The position numbers and the translations under genes were made by a program. This document shows positions 26,094-35,264 of a stretch of 64,000 bases of DNA, in pieces. Position 1 is the first letter of the stretch; the number at the start of each line of letters is the position of its first letter. The DNA is from Agathobaculum butyriciproducens (GTDB taxonomy: Bacteria; Bacillota; Clostridia; Oscillospirales; Butyricicoccaceae): positions 124,001 to 188,000 of the forward strand of contig QEKJ01000001.1 of assembly GCA_003096535.1 (NCBI GenBank), given 5' to 3'. The notes beneath the pieces are model-generated. The model searched no databases and was not told where the DNA came from. It saw only the letters and a program-made list of their open reading frames with translations.

Positions 26094-26190
26094 TCGTCAT
26101 TTCATGCAAAACCAGAGGAGCGTCCTCCCCAGTATGTTGGCTCTGCCGCGCGGCGGAACAACCGCGCCGACTACTCCCTTATTGCGCTTT
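26088..26190 (-). ncRNA. yybP-ykoY manganese riboswitch
   Basis: Read on the minus strand the leader has AAGGGAGTAG, a GC hairpin, GCCAACATACTG, a second hairpin around GGAGGACGCTCCTC, and TGACGAGACTT. These are the conserved blocks of the yybP-ykoY aptamer, which binds Mn2+ through two opposed loops. It lies between a strong promoter and mntP and should turn mntP on at high Mn2+. Confidence 0.85.
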
Positions 26191-26219
26191 ATGATAGCAT
26201 ATGCACACAAAAATGTCAA
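26191..26219 (-). promoter_or_regulatory. Promoter of the mntP leader
   Basis: TTGACA (26214-26219), 17 bases and TATCAT (26191-26196). Confidence 0.85.
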
Positions 26220-26250
26220 TATGCGCACCGAATTGTTGCTCTTGGCAAAC

Positions 26251-26826
26251 TGCGGCGCCCGCCGCTGAGGGCAAAAAGGGTAGACACCTACGGTTTCTAC
26301 CCTCTTTGAACACCCGTTTCCCTTGGTAGCCTACCTTGGGTGCAGACGGTAGACTGCGTAAGCAGGAAAAGGGGAACGGCAGTCGGTCTACCGCTCAATC
26401 GCTTTCTCCGCCTTTTCGCAATTCACAGATAGCGTACTGCTACACATGCGGGTTAATCAACGCAGAGTGCGGCATGACAGTGCCGCACAATTCGTCAGCG
26501 CGTTATGATGGACAGGGCCTGCGAGGATAAATGCTACTAAATAGATAGATTCGTAGGTGCTGTCTGTAACCTCCAGACTAACAAATTGCGCGACACGGGT
26601 ATGTTGCGCCTGCTGGAAGTAGCCGACCTGTGTAGCAGAACGGTATCTGACACTGCGAATAGGTTGAGAAAGACACGGAAGAAAAAATCCTCTGTCGTTC
26701 CCCCATTTCGCAGCGGTCACATGTCGGCAATCTGCGCCAGACTATCTAACAAGGGAAAGGTAGGAGTTCAAAGAGGAAGGGAAACCATGGGTGTCCCTTC
26801 CTCTTTGCTCCCGCGGCGAGTGCCGC
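26251..26826. repeat. Large nested palindromic element, copy R2
   Basis: The 5' outer arm (GGGTAGACACCTACGG at 26279, GTTTCCCTTG) is nearly identical to that of R3. The 3' arm has a different local hairpin (GAGGAAGGGAAACCATGGG). Inner arms pair as in R1 and R3. The centre (CAGGGCCTGCGAGGATAAAT ... GTAGGTGCTGT) reads in the reverse orientation relative to R1. No gene is present in the 1 kb between mntP and murT except this element and the mntP leader. Confidence 0.8.
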
Positions 26827-26963
26827 AGTCCCCCGCTGTGCCACAGCGCACTCTTCGCCCAGAAACGGCGAACCGTTCACACGGTTCGGGCACACCGGAA
26901 AGTCTGTGCCGAGAAATCTTCGCTCGAAAAGCGCACGCCGGTCAACTCCCCCAACGTTTTCCC

Positions 26964-26992
26964 TTGTGCAATGCCGCAAAATGCGCTATACT
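26964..26992 (+). promoter_or_regulatory. Promoter of murT-gatD
   Basis: TTGTGC (26964-26969), 17 bases and TATACT (26987-26992), 33 bases before the ATG. Confidence 0.75.
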
Positions 26993-27025
26993 TATTTTAT
27001 ATGACTTGAAAAAGAGGTTACAACA

Positions 27026-28396
27026 ATGAAACTCCAAACCAGACTGGCGGTGCTGGTGTGCAAGGCATCGGGCGCTGTCCTGCGCAAGCTAGGACGCGGC
27101 GGCACCAACCTGCCGGGCAAGCTGGCACTGAAAATTGATAAAAATATTCTGGGTGAGCTGTCGCGCGGCGTAAAGGTCACGGTCGTGACCGGCACGAACG
27201 GCAAGACCACCACCTCCCGCATGATCGAGCAGGCGTTCGCCGATGCGGGACTCAAATATTTCTCCAACAAGTCGGGCGCGAACCTGCTGACCGGCATCAT
27301 CGCGGTATTTGCACAGCATTCCACGCTGTCCGGCAAATGCCCGTACACGCACGCGCTCATCGAGTGCGACGAGGCAGCCTTCCGCAAAACGAGCGAATAC
27401 CTGCCGGTCGAATGTCTGGTCGTCAACAACATCTTCCGCGACCAGCTTGACCGCTACGGCGAAATTACGCACACGCTCAACGCCATCCGCGAGGGTATCA
27501 CGCATGTGCCGAATGCAACGCTCTGCCTGAACGCGGACTGCTCGCTCACCGCTTCCCTTGCGGACAGCGTGCCGAACAAGATTGTCTGGTTCGGCGTGAA
27601 TGTCCCGATTTACAAGGAGACCGCTCACGAGCTGTCCGACGCGCCGTACTGCATCCACTGCAAGACCGAATATGAATACGATTACATCACCTACGGCCAT
27701 CTCGGCGGCTTCCGCTGCCCGAAGTGCGGCTACCACCGCCAGACGCCGCAGGTCGCTGTCACCAAGGTGCTCGCCACCGGTGCGGACTCGTCCGATATCA
27801 TACTGGACATCTTCGGTCACGAGCACGAGGTACACGTCAACCTGCCGGGCGGCTACAACATCTACAACGCCGCCGCAGAAGCCGCTGTCGCGCACGTTGT
27901 CGGCATCGACGAGCAGACCGCGGTCAGCGCACTTTCACAATTCGAATGCGGCTTCGGCCGTGCCGAGCAGTTCAAGCTCGGTCAGGCACAGGCGCGCATG
28001 ATGCTGGTCAAGAATCCTGCCGGCTTCAATCAGGTCATCAACCTGATCGCGCACGATGAGGGCAATTACAAGCTGGCATTCCTGCTCAACGACCGCTTCG
28101 CGGACGGCACGGACATCAGCTGGATCTGGGACGTTGACTTCGAGGCACTCGCCGACCAGCAGGTGCGCTTTACACGCGTACTGGTTTCCGGCGTGCGTGC
28201 GGATGATATGGCGCTGCGTCTCAAGTACGCAGGCTTTGCCCCCGAGCGTATCGAGGTTATCCGCGAGTACGACAGGCTGCTGACCGAGATCGGCTCGGAT
28301 GAGACACCGGCATTCCTTATGCCGACATACACTGCCATGTTCGACCTGCGCGGTGAGATCAGCAAGCACACCGACGTTAAGGCGTTCTACGAATAA
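27026..28396 (+). CDS. murT: Lipid II isoglutaminyl synthase, Mur-ligase subunit MurT
   Basis: The 456-residue protein is a Mur ligase homologue: the ATP loop VVTGTNGKTTTSRM lies at residues 53-66, followed by a central domain carrying a four-Cys zinc ribbon (Cys209, 212, 231, 234; YCIHCK and RCPKCG), the mark of MurT. The C-terminal DUF1727 domain has GYNIYNAAAEAAVAH-like and WIWDVDFEAL segments. With GatD it amidates the alpha-carboxyl of D-Glu in lipid II. It precedes gatD by 13 bases. Confidence 0.95.
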   Translation: MKLQTRLAVLVCKASGAVLRKLGRGGTNLPGKLALKIDKNILGELSRGVKVTVVTGTNGKTTTSRMIEQAFADAGLKYFSNKSGANLLTGIIAVFAQHSTLSGKCPYTHALIECDEAAFRKTSEYLPVECLVVNNIFRDQLDRYGEITHTLNAIREGITHVPNATLCLNADCSLTASLADSVPNKIVWFGVNVPIYKETAHELSDAPYCIHCKTEYEYDYITYGHLGGFRCPKCGYHRQTPQVAVTKVLATGADSSDIILDIFGHEHEVHVNLPGGYNIYNAAAEAAVAHVVGIDEQTAVSALSQFECGFGRAEQFKLGQAQARMMLVKNPAGFNQVINLIAHDEGNYKLAFLLNDRFADGTDISWIWDVDFEALADQQVRFTRVLVSGVRADDMALRLKYAGFAPERIEVIREYDRLLTEIGSDETPAFLMPTYTAMFDLRGEISKHTDVKAFYE

Positions 28397-28409
28397 GGGG
28401 GAAACTGCA

Positions 28410-29144
28410 ATGGAACTGAATATCTGCCATCTTTACCCCGACATTCTCAATCTGTACGGTGACCGGGGCAACATTATCACGATGAAGCGCCGTCTGGAGA
28501 GCCGCGGCATCAGCGTCAATGTGGACGAGTGCTCGATCGGTCAGCCGCTCGATGTGGACAAGTACGACATTTTCTTCATCGGCGGCGGACAGGACTTCGA
28601 GCAGGAGGTGCTGCTGCGCGATCTCGCCTCCGGCAAGGGCAAGGACATCTGCACCGCCGTTGAAGAGGAGAAGGTGTTCCTCGCCATCTGCGGCGGCTAC
28701 CAGATGCTCGGTCAGTATTACAAAACGTGGGACGGCGTGCAGCTCGACTTCATCGGCGCGATCAACGTGCACACCATCGGCGCGAAAGAGCGCATGATCG
28801 GCAACTACATGTACCGCACAACGCCCGAGAGCAGCGGCTCCATCGTGGTCGGCTTTGAGAACCACTCGGGCAAAACCTATCTCGGCGAGGACGTCGCGCC
28901 GCTCGGCATGATGATCAAGGGCTACGGCAACAACGGCGAGGATCAGACCGAGGGCGCACGCTACAACAATGTGTTCGCCACCTACTCGCACGGCTCCCTG
29001 CTGCCGAAGAATCCCATGCTGTGCGACTTCATCCTGCAGACCGCGCTCGACCGCCGCTACGGCAAGACCGAGCCGCTCGTACCGCTCAACGATACTCTTG
29101 AGCTGAACGCGCACAATTATATGGAGCAGCGTCTGAGCAAATAA
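28410..29144 (+). CDS. gatD: Lipid II isoglutaminyl synthase, glutaminase subunit GatD
   Basis: The 244-residue class I glutamine amidotransferase has LYPDILNLYGDRGN at the N-terminus, the nucleophile in LAICGGYQMLGQY (Cys94) and the catalytic His194 in TYSHGSLLPKNP. It supplies ammonia to MurT. The ATG at 28410 follows AAGGGG; upstream in-frame codons overlap murT and are not expected to be used. The pair is transcribed together and ends at a terminator at 29162. Confidence 0.95.
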   Translation: MELNICHLYPDILNLYGDRGNIITMKRRLESRGISVNVDECSIGQPLDVDKYDIFFIGGGQDFEQEVLLRDLASGKGKDICTAVEEEKVFLAICGGYQMLGQYYKTWDGVQLDFIGAINVHTIGAKERMIGNYMYRTTPESSGSIVVGFENHSGKTYLGEDVAPLGMMIKGYGNNGEDQTEGARYNNVFATYSHGSLLPKNPMLCDFILQTALDRRYGKTEPLVPLNDTLELNAHNYMEQRLSK

Positions 29145-29161
29145 CCTGATAAAAGTTACAG

Positions 29162-29192
29162 AAAAAGGCATGATTTGGAGTCATGCCTTTTC
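29162..29192 (+). terminator. Terminator of murT-gatD
   Basis: AAAAAGGCATGA pairs with TCATGCCTTTT, ending in TTTTCT. Confidence 0.85.
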
Positions 29193-29195
29193 TAT

Positions 29196-29224
29196 TTGTC
29201 TCTCTGTGGAAAATATGTTAAAAT
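29196..29224 (+). promoter_or_regulatory. Promoter of the binding-protein gene
   Basis: TTGTCT (29196-29201), 17 bases and TAAAAT (29219-29224). Confidence 0.7.
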
Positions 29225-29282
29225 ATTATCAAGAGAAGAGCAGGAGCAGCTTCCGACAGAAAAGAGAACGAGGAGACACACC

Positions 29283-30257
29283 ATGAACAGGAGAATGATT
29301 GCGGCAGCACTGGCATGCCTTGCCTGCACGGCAGGACTGAGCGCCTGCAGCCTGACCAGCACCGGCGATACCCATCATATAGCGGTGATCATCAAGCACG
29401 CGGGCGAGCATTTTCAGAACGTCATGGCTGGCGCGGAAGCCTGCGCCAGCGAGCACCCGAATGTAACGATTGACATTCAGTTTCCGTCTTCGGCGGACTA
29501 CAGCGCGGAACAGCTGGATCTGTTCCGGTCCGCGCTTGACGATGACAGCGTAGACGCAGTTGTCATTTCGCCCATGCAGTCCGGGCAGTTGTCGGCGGCC
29601 GCCGAAAGTACAGACAAGCCGATCATCGCACTGGATACAGATTTCACCTCGGACAAAAAACTGTCCTTTGTCGGCACCGGCAACGAGGCGGCAGCCAAAT
29701 CCGGCGGCTTAGCTGCTATGAAGAAGGCAAAGTCGAACGGCGCGGACAAGCCGCAGGCTGTCATCCTGACCGGCGCACAGGGCGATGAGACGCACGAAGC
29801 CCGTCTGCGCGGCTACCGCAGCGCCGTGGAGCAGGCGGGCGGCACCGTGCTCGAGGTGCAGTACTGCGACGCGCAGCCCGACCGTGCGGCAGCCGCGATG
29901 GAGGCTGTCATGCAGGAGTATCCGCAGGGTGTGGACGCGCTGCTCGTTACCAGCGATGATATGGCGCTTGCAGCCATCAAGTGCATCTGGGATAACAACA
30001 GCGCCGCCTATCAAAAAACCGTTATCTGCGGCTTTGACGGCAATCAGGCTGCGGTGGAAGCGCTCGACCGCGGCGAGCTGACTGTCGATATTGCCCAGCA
30101 GGGCTATGAAATGGGCTACAAGGCCGTCGAGGCCGCTTTGGACGCACTCGAGGGCAAATCCGTCGAATCGGTGATCGACTCGGGTTCCGAGGTCATCACA
30201 GCGGACAATATCGACGCATACATTGCCGACTGCAGGGAAAAAGGTCTTTGGTCGTAG
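29283..30257 (+). CDS. Sugar-type periplasmic binding lipoprotein (type 1 PBP), orphan
   Basis: The 324-residue protein starts MNRRMIAAALACLACTAG with lipobox LSAC, then a ribose/galactose-binding-protein fold: IAVIIKHAGEHFQNVMAGAE, AVVISPMQSGQL, KPIIALDTDF, QAVILTGAQGDETHEARLRG and VDALLVTSDDMALAAIKC. It should bind a sugar or related solute outside the membrane. No permease or ATPase gene adjoins, so it may serve a distant transporter or a sensor. The ATG follows GAGGAG at seven bases; a longer frame upstream lacks the lipoprotein signal. Confidence 0.88.
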   Translation: MNRRMIAAALACLACTAGLSACSLTSTGDTHHIAVIIKHAGEHFQNVMAGAEACASEHPNVTIDIQFPSSADYSAEQLDLFRSALDDDSVDAVVISPMQSGQLSAAAESTDKPIIALDTDFTSDKKLSFVGTGNEAAAKSGGLAAMKKAKSNGADKPQAVILTGAQGDETHEARLRGYRSAVEQAGGTVLEVQYCDAQPDRAAAAMEAVMQEYPQGVDALLVTSDDMALAAIKCIWDNNSAAYQKTVICGFDGNQAAVEALDRGELTVDIAQQGYEMGYKAVEAALDALEGKSVESVIDSGSEVITADNIDAYIADCREKGLWS

Positions 30258-30259
30258 CA

Positions 30260-30294
30260 AAAAGAGAGAGTTTCGTTTGAAACTCTCTCTTTTG
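30260..30294 (+). terminator. Terminator of the binding-protein gene
   Basis: AAAAAGAGAGAGTTTC pairs with GAAACTCTCTCTTTT, two bases after the stop. Confidence 0.85.
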
Positions 30295-30299
30295 TATTC

Positions 30300-30542
30300 T
30301 TCCGAACAGTATATCTGCTAAAATTTTCAGCATATCGCGCGATAGCGCGCATTTAATAGAATCGCAACGCGATTCATAAAAACCGGGAGCATGTATCTGC
30401 GCAGCGCGGCCGAGAAGCCGCGCAAGGATAGCGCCGGTTTTTATACCCTAAGAGGGAGAAAGTTTCCGTATGGGAACTTTCGGACGACTTTGGAACGGCC
30501 TACGGTCCGTTCCTCTTGTCGGCCAAACCGTGGTTTGGCGAC
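30300..30542. repeat. Intergenic hairpin array, copy C
   Basis: Read on the minus strand: GTCGCCAAACC...GGTTTGGCCGAC, GGAACGG...CCGTTCC, GAAAGTT...AACTTTC, a long AAAAACCGG...CCGGTTTTT arm pair with inner GCGCGG/CCGCGC, GAATCGCG-TTG-CGATTC and GCGCGCTATCGCGC. The order and linkers match array B, while several stems differ at both arms. Confidence 0.8.
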
Positions 30543-30547
30543 AGCAA

Positions 30548-31183
30548 TTAAAAGCCTTCTCGATGTACCATCTGATAGAGCAGCGCATTGACAATGGACG
30601 CGGCTACATTCGAGCCGCCCTTGCGGCCTCGCGCGATGATATACGGCGTGTCCCCGCCGATGAACAGCTCCTTCGCCTCGACCACGTTGACAAATCCGAC
30701 CGGCACGCCGATGACGAGCGCAGGCGCGACAATGCCTTCCTCAATCAACTCATGCAGACGGATGAGCGCGGTCGGCGCATTGCCGATGGCGAAGAGGAGC
30801 GGGCCTTCAAATTTGGCGGCGTGCTCCATCGAAACGACTGCCCGTGTGACACCGCGCGCCTTGGCCTCGCTTGCCACCTGCTCATCCGCCATCAGGCAGA
30901 CCGCCTTTCCGCCGAGCTTTGCCAGCGTCGCCTTGCTCACCCCGGAGAGCGCCATATTGGTATCGGTAACCACCGTTGCCCCTGCCGCAAGCGCGGCCTT
31001 TGCCTTTTCGATCACGTCCGGCGAGAACGCAAGGCTGTCCGCGTAGTCAAAATCCGCCGTGGTGTGAATGACGCGCTTGACCACCTCGGCGATGCCCGCC
31101 GGAAACGTGCGCTCGCCCAGCTCGGCGGTGATGATCTCAAACGACCGCTTTTCGATGTCCTGCGGCTTCATGTATCCGTTCAA
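30548..31183 (-). CDS. cbiC: Cobalt-precorrin-8 methylmutase (CbiC)
   Basis: The 211-residue enzyme moves the C11 methyl group to C12 to form cobyrinate. The catalytic His40 lies in VVKRVIHTTADFDYAD; TDTNMALSGVSK and IGNAPTALIRLHELI are further family blocks. A TTG start at 31183 has GGGAGGG nine bases upstream and overlaps the cobO stop; ATG at 31171 is the alternative. It is the last gene of the cobU-led operon. Confidence 0.95.
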   Translation of the reverse strand: MNGYMKPQDIEKRSFEIITAELGERTFPAGIAEVVKRVIHTTADFDYADSLAFSPDVIEKAKAALAAGATVVTDTNMALSGVSKATLAKLGGKAVCLMADEQVASEAKARGVTRAVVSMEHAAKFEGPLLFAIGNAPTALIRLHELIEEGIVAPALVIGVPVGFVNVVEAKELFIGGDTPYIIARGRKGGSNVAASIVNALLYQMVHREGF

Positions 31184-31704
31184 AATTCGATTCCCTCCCG
31201 CGCAGCGATGCCCTTCTCAAACGGGTGCCGCTGCATTTTCATTTCTGTAATGTAGTCTGCGTGTGCCTGCAGCGCTTCGGACGGACCCCGTCCGGTCAGT
31301 ACGACCTCGAGCATTTCTGGCTTGGTCTCAAGGAATTTTACGACCGTTTTCTCATCCAGAAAGCCGCACGAGATTGCCGCGCAGACCTCATCCAGCACGA
31401 GCAGCCGCGCGTGCTCCCGCACGGCAAAGCCGGTTGCCGCATCGAAGGTGCGGGTGAGCGCGTCCGCTGTCTCCCGCTTCTCCGCATCCGTCATGTGGAA
31501 CGAGAACTTGCCGACCGGATTGGCTGCCATCACGGTCACATCCGGCAATTTCGCCAGCACGCGGCACTCGCCCGAAGTCCCATCCTTGAGAAACTGCGCG
31601 AACACGACCTTGTTTCCGCGGCCCGCGCAGCGCACGGTCAGTCCGACCGCCGCCGTGGTTTTGCCCTTGCCACCGCCGCAGTACAGGTGAATGAGTCCTG
31701 TCAT
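31180..31704 (-). CDS. cobO: Cob(I)yrinic acid a,c-diamide adenosyltransferase (CobO/BtuR type)
   Basis: The 174-residue P-loop protein has IHLYCGGGKGKTTAAVGLTV at residues 3-22 and LLVLDEVCAAISCGFL. It adenosylates the corrin cobalt with ATP. The ATG at 31704 follows GGAGGG and overlaps the cbiP stop by four bases (ATGA). Confidence 0.95.
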   Translation of the reverse strand: MTGLIHLYCGGGKGKTTAAVGLTVRCAGRGNKVVFAQFLKDGTSGECRVLAKLPDVTVMAANPVGKFSFHMTDAEKRETADALTRTFDAATGFAVREHARLLVLDEVCAAISCGFLDEKTVVKFLETKPEMLEVVLTGRGPSEALQAHADYITEMKMQRHPFEKGIAAREGIEF

Positions 31705-33200
31705 GCTTTTCCCTCCATTATACGGTAAATCCACTCCATATCGAGCGATTTTCGCACCGAATCCGCCAGTTTGTCATACTGCTGTTCCTTGTAGACGTGC
31801 GTATCGAGTGCTTCGCCGGTCAGCGTCACGCCCTTCTTTTTCGCCAGTGCCTGCGCCGTCCGCAGCGCCGCCTCCGGCGCATCGAACACGCCGTGCAGAT
31901 AAGTGCCGAAGGCGTTTTCCGTCTGACAGCCGTCCTCGATTTCGCCTTCCCTGCGAAGCAATCGAACGAGCGGCTTTGCACTCGCGTCGCGCACGGTTTC
32001 GCCCATGTGAATCTCATAGCCCTCGACTGCCAGACCGCTCAAATCGGACAGCACGCCGTCAATCTCCAGCAGCGTGCCGCGCGTCTGCGTCGTGGTCTTG
32101 CTCGGGCGGAACACCGTGTCGATCGGCAGCAGCTTCATGCCGCGCAGACTGCCGCCGCCCTCGGTGTTGTCCGGGTCGGAGACCGTGCGTCCCATCATCT
32201 GGTAACCGCCGCAGATGCCGAAAACCGGTGTGCCTGCCGCGTGCGCCTTGAGAATCTGCGCCTCCATGCCGCTCTCGCGCAGCCAGCGCAGGTCTGCCAG
32301 CGTGGACTTGGTGCCCGGCAGGATAATCAGGTCGGCTCCGGCAAGCTGCGCCGGTTTGTCCGCGTACGCAACGCTCACGCCGGATACACGCGAAAGTGCG
32401 GAAAAATCCGTGAAATTGGACAGTCTCGGCAGCTTTACCACCGCAATGTTCACCAGTGCGGGAGCAGCCTTTGCGTCCAGACGCTCGGACAGGCTGTCCT
32501 CATCGTCGATGTCAAAATGGCCGTACGGCACCACGCCGATGACCGGCTTGCCGGTCAACTCCTCGAGCTGCGTCAGACCTGGCCGCAGAATCTCCACGTC
32601 ACCGCGGAATTTGTTGATGATGAGACCGCGAATCCGCGCCTGCTCGTCCTCCTCGAGCAGCTTGACCGTGCCGTACAGCGACGCGAACACGCCGCCGCGG
32701 TCGATGTCGCCGACCAGCAGCACAGGCGCATCCACCAGCTTCGCCAGACCCATATTGACAATATCATCCTGCTTGAGATTGATCTCCGCCGGACTGCCCG
32801 CACCCTCGATCACGATGATGTCGTTCTCGGCGGCAAGGCTGTCAAATGCGTCCTTGATCATGGGCAAAAGCGCCTTTTTGCGTCCCCAATACTCCCGCGC
32901 GGTGCGGTTTCCCTGCGCCTCGCCCATGATGATGACCTGCGAGCCAACATCGCTTGTCGGCTTGAGCAAAATCGGGTTCATGCGCACATCGGGCGCGATG
33001 CCCGCCGCCTCGGCCTGCACGACCTGTGCGCGGCCCATCTCCCTGCCGTCCGCCGTGATGAACGAGTTGAGCGCCATGTTCTGTGACTTGAACGGCGCAA
33101 CGCGGTAGCCGTCCTGCCGGAAAATCCGGCACAGAGCCGCGCAGAGAAGGCTTTTGCCTGCATTCGAGCACGTTCCCTGTATCATGATTGTCTTTGCCAT
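31701..33200 (-). CDS. cbiP: Adenosylcobyric acid synthase (CbiP/CobQ)
   Basis: The 499-residue amidotransferase amidates b, d, e and g side chains of the corrin. The N-terminal dethiobiotin-synthetase-like domain begins MIQGTCSNAGKSLLCAALCR; the C-terminal glutaminase has the nucleophile in FGICGGYQMMG and GTYLHGVFD. Start chosen at MAKTIMIQG with GAGGTG upstream, overlapping the cobD end. Confidence 0.96.
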   Translation of the reverse strand: MAKTIMIQGTCSNAGKSLLCAALCRIFRQDGYRVAPFKSQNMALNSFITADGREMGRAQVVQAEAAGIAPDVRMNPILLKPTSDVGSQVIIMGEAQGNRTAREYWGRKKALLPMIKDAFDSLAAENDIIVIEGAGSPAEINLKQDDIVNMGLAKLVDAPVLLVGDIDRGGVFASLYGTVKLLEEDEQARIRGLIINKFRGDVEILRPGLTQLEELTGKPVIGVVPYGHFDIDDEDSLSERLDAKAAPALVNIAVVKLPRLSNFTDFSALSRVSGVSVAYADKPAQLAGADLIILPGTKSTLADLRWLRESGMEAQILKAHAAGTPVFGICGGYQMMGRTVSDPDNTEGGGSLRGMKLLPIDTVFRPSKTTTQTRGTLLEIDGVLSDLSGLAVEGYEIHMGETVRDASAKPLVRLLRREGEIEDGCQTENAFGTYLHGVFDAPEAALRTAQALAKKKGVTLTGEALDTHVYKEQQYDKLADSVRKSLDMEWIYRIMEGKA

Positions 33201-33201
33201 T

Positions 33202-34263
33202 TTACACCTCACATTGGGTATAATTAGTAATGATTTGCAGTAACCGCTCACTCGCTTCTCTCGTTTTTACGGCAACGCGATAGTATCCTGCCGAAAGTCC
33301 GCGATAATTATCGCAGTTTCGTATCATTATGCCGTGCTCCGCGAGTTTCTCGTGCAGTCCGGTATCGTTTGAACGGAACAGCAGGAAGTTGGCCTCGCCC
33401 GGAAAGACGGTCAGTCCGCAGGCTGCAAGTCCGTCGGATAAGAACCTGCGTTCCTCGGCAATGCGTTTGACGGTTTCGATGGCCCAGTCCGGCTCGTTTG
33501 CCGCCGCGACGGCGCACGCCTGCGCGATGACCGACACGTTCCACGGCTGTCCGGCATGGTACAATTTCTCAATCAGCGCCGCGTCCGCCGTCATGCACCA
33601 GCCGAAGCGCACACCGGGTACGGCGTACATTTTCGTGTACGCGCGCAGGATGATCAGGCCGGGATCGGATCCCAGCAGGTCTTTCAGTGTGTGCTGCGCG
33701 GCGTCCTCCAGAAAGTCGTTGAAGCACTCATCCACAACCGGTTTTACGCCGTTTTCTGTACATTTCCGAACGATTTCCCGCAGGAGCTCCGGCTTAACGG
33801 TTCGCCCGGTCGGGTTGTTCGGATTGCAGAGATAAACCGCATCCAAATCCGGTGAAATCTCGTCTAAAATGCGCTCTGTGAGCGCAAAACCGTCCGTTTC
33901 CCGCAGATTATGCACCCGAATCTCCGCACCTGAGAGCGTGCGCTCGTACTCCGCAAAGGTCGGTGCGGTGAGAAGTACCTTGCGCGGTTTCAGCACCGCC
34001 GCCAATCGGTCGAGCACATCCGCCGCACCGTTGCCGCAGTACAGAAAATCCGGATTGACGCCTTCTCTCGCACCAATCGCCTGCCGCGCGGCGCGGCAAA
34101 ACGGGTCGGGATACTGCGTGCAGTTATCCACAGCCCTGTGCATGGCCGCGCGTACCGCGTCCGGTATGCCGAACGGATTGATGTTCGCGGACAGGTCGAG
34201 CGGCGCGAAGCCGTGGCGGTCGATGTAGGTTTGGATGTCGCCGCCGTGGACATAATTAAGCAT
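33202..34263 (-). CDS. cobD: L-threonine-O-3-phosphate decarboxylase (CobD)
   Basis: The 353-residue aminotransferase-fold PLP enzyme makes (R)-1-amino-2-propanol phosphate for the nucleotide loop. Seen are HGGDIQTYIDRHG, DLSANINPFGIP, LCNPNNPTGRTV, VVDECFNDFLE and the PLP-Lys region LRAYTKMYAVPGVRFGW. The gene next to cbiB makes CobD far likelier than histidinol-phosphate aminotransferase. Confidence 0.93.
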   Translation of the reverse strand: MLNYVHGGDIQTYIDRHGFAPLDLSANINPFGIPDAVRAAMHRAVDNCTQYPDPFCRAARQAIGAREGVNPDFLYCGNGAADVLDRLAAVLKPRKVLLTAPTFAEYERTLSGAEIRVHNLRETDGFALTERILDEISPDLDAVYLCNPNNPTGRTVKPELLREIVRKCTENGVKPVVDECFNDFLEDAAQHTLKDLLGSDPGLIILRAYTKMYAVPGVRFGWCMTADAALIEKLYHAGQPWNVSVIAQACAVAAANEPDWAIETVKRIAEERRFLSDGLAACGLTVFPGEANFLLFRSNDTGLHEKLAEHGIMIRNCDNYRGLSAGYYRVAVKTREASERLLQIITNYTQCEV

Positions 34264-34307
34264 TTTTTCATCCTTTCAAATGCGAGTTTTCTCTCCCGCA
34301 TAGCATC

Positions 34308-35264
34308 CTAACTTTTTACGATCAGGCGGATTACACAGCACAGCACCAGCGCAAACACGCTTGCCGCCGTCATCAGATCGACCGCTGCGAGAATATCCGT
34401 GCGGTCTACACGGCGCATCGGATCACCGAAGGCGGCTTTTTTAACGATTTTGCCGAAGTAGCTGGCATCGCCGCCGAGCTGGATGTGCAGCGCGCCCGCG
34501 CACACAGACTCGGTCTGACCGGCGTTCGGACTCTTGTGTTTGCTGCGGTCACGACGGTAAATCCGCAGCGCGTTTCGGTTATCGAGGTGCAGCATGCCGG
34601 CACCGGCGATCATACACAGTGCGGACAGTCTGGCAGGGATAAAGTTGAAAAAATCGTCCATTTTTGCCGAGAATTTGCCGAAATATTCGTATTTATCGTT
34701 ATGATAGCCGACCATGGAATCCAGCGTGTTGACCGCCTTGTACAGCATGCCGAGCGGCGCTCCGCCGATGAGCATGAACACGAGCGGCGAGACCACACCG
34801 TCCGTCAGGTTTTCAGCCACGGTCTCGACAGCGGCCTTGATAACGCCCTCCTCGGACAGCTCTGCGGTGTCGCGGCCGACGTACCACGCGATGGCCTTGC
34901 GGCCCTCCTCGAGCGACTGCTTGATCGCGCCGTAGACATGATAACCGGCGTCCGCAAGGCTTTTTCGTGCGAAAATCATCCAGCAGAGCAGCGTTTCGGC
35001 GGCAAAACCGAGCCAGAAGTTCACATGATACAGCCAGCGCAAAAGGAAAAACGGCACGGCAAAGCTCACGCCGCAGGTGATGAGCCAGAGTAAAATTCCA
35101 GCGAATGTCAGTGACGCAGGCGTTGCGGGAAAGATGCGGCGCAGAACTTTTTCGGTTCCTGAGATGAGTTTTCCCACCGCACATACCGGATGCGGCAATT
35201 TTTTCGGGTCTCCGAGCAGCCAGTCGAGCGCAAAGCCGAGCAGCACGGCAAGGGTTATCGTCAT
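34308..35264 (-). CDS. cbiB: Adenosylcobinamide-phosphate synthase (CbiB)
   Basis: The 318-residue membrane protein attaches aminopropanol phosphate to adenosylcobyrate. It starts MTITLAVLLGFALDWLLGDP, with several hydrophobic helices and the block NLTDGVVSPLVFMLIGGAPLG, and ends in a helix. Start chosen from AAAGGAG seven bases upstream; it overlaps the short CobU-like gene by ATGA. Confidence 0.94.
   Translation of the reverse strand: MTITLAVLLGFALDWLLGDPKKLPHPVCAVGKLISGTEKVLRRIFPATPASLTFAGILLWLITCGVSFAVPFFLLRWLYHVNFWLGFAAETLLCWMIFARKSLADAGYHVYGAIKQSLEEGRKAIAWYVGRDTAELSEEGVIKAAVETVAENLTDGVVSPLVFMLIGGAPLGMLYKAVNTLDSMVGYHNDKYEYFGKFSAKMDDFFNFIPARLSALCMIAGAGMLHLDNRNALRIYRRDRSKHKSPNAGQTESVCAGALHIQLGGDASYFGKIVKKAAFGDPMRRVDRTDILAAVDLMTAASVFALVLCCVIRLIVKS

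Noticed and set aside
26457..27029. Short ORFs inside palindrome R2
   Set aside because: They are not conserved among R1, R2 and R3 and have no ribosome sites.
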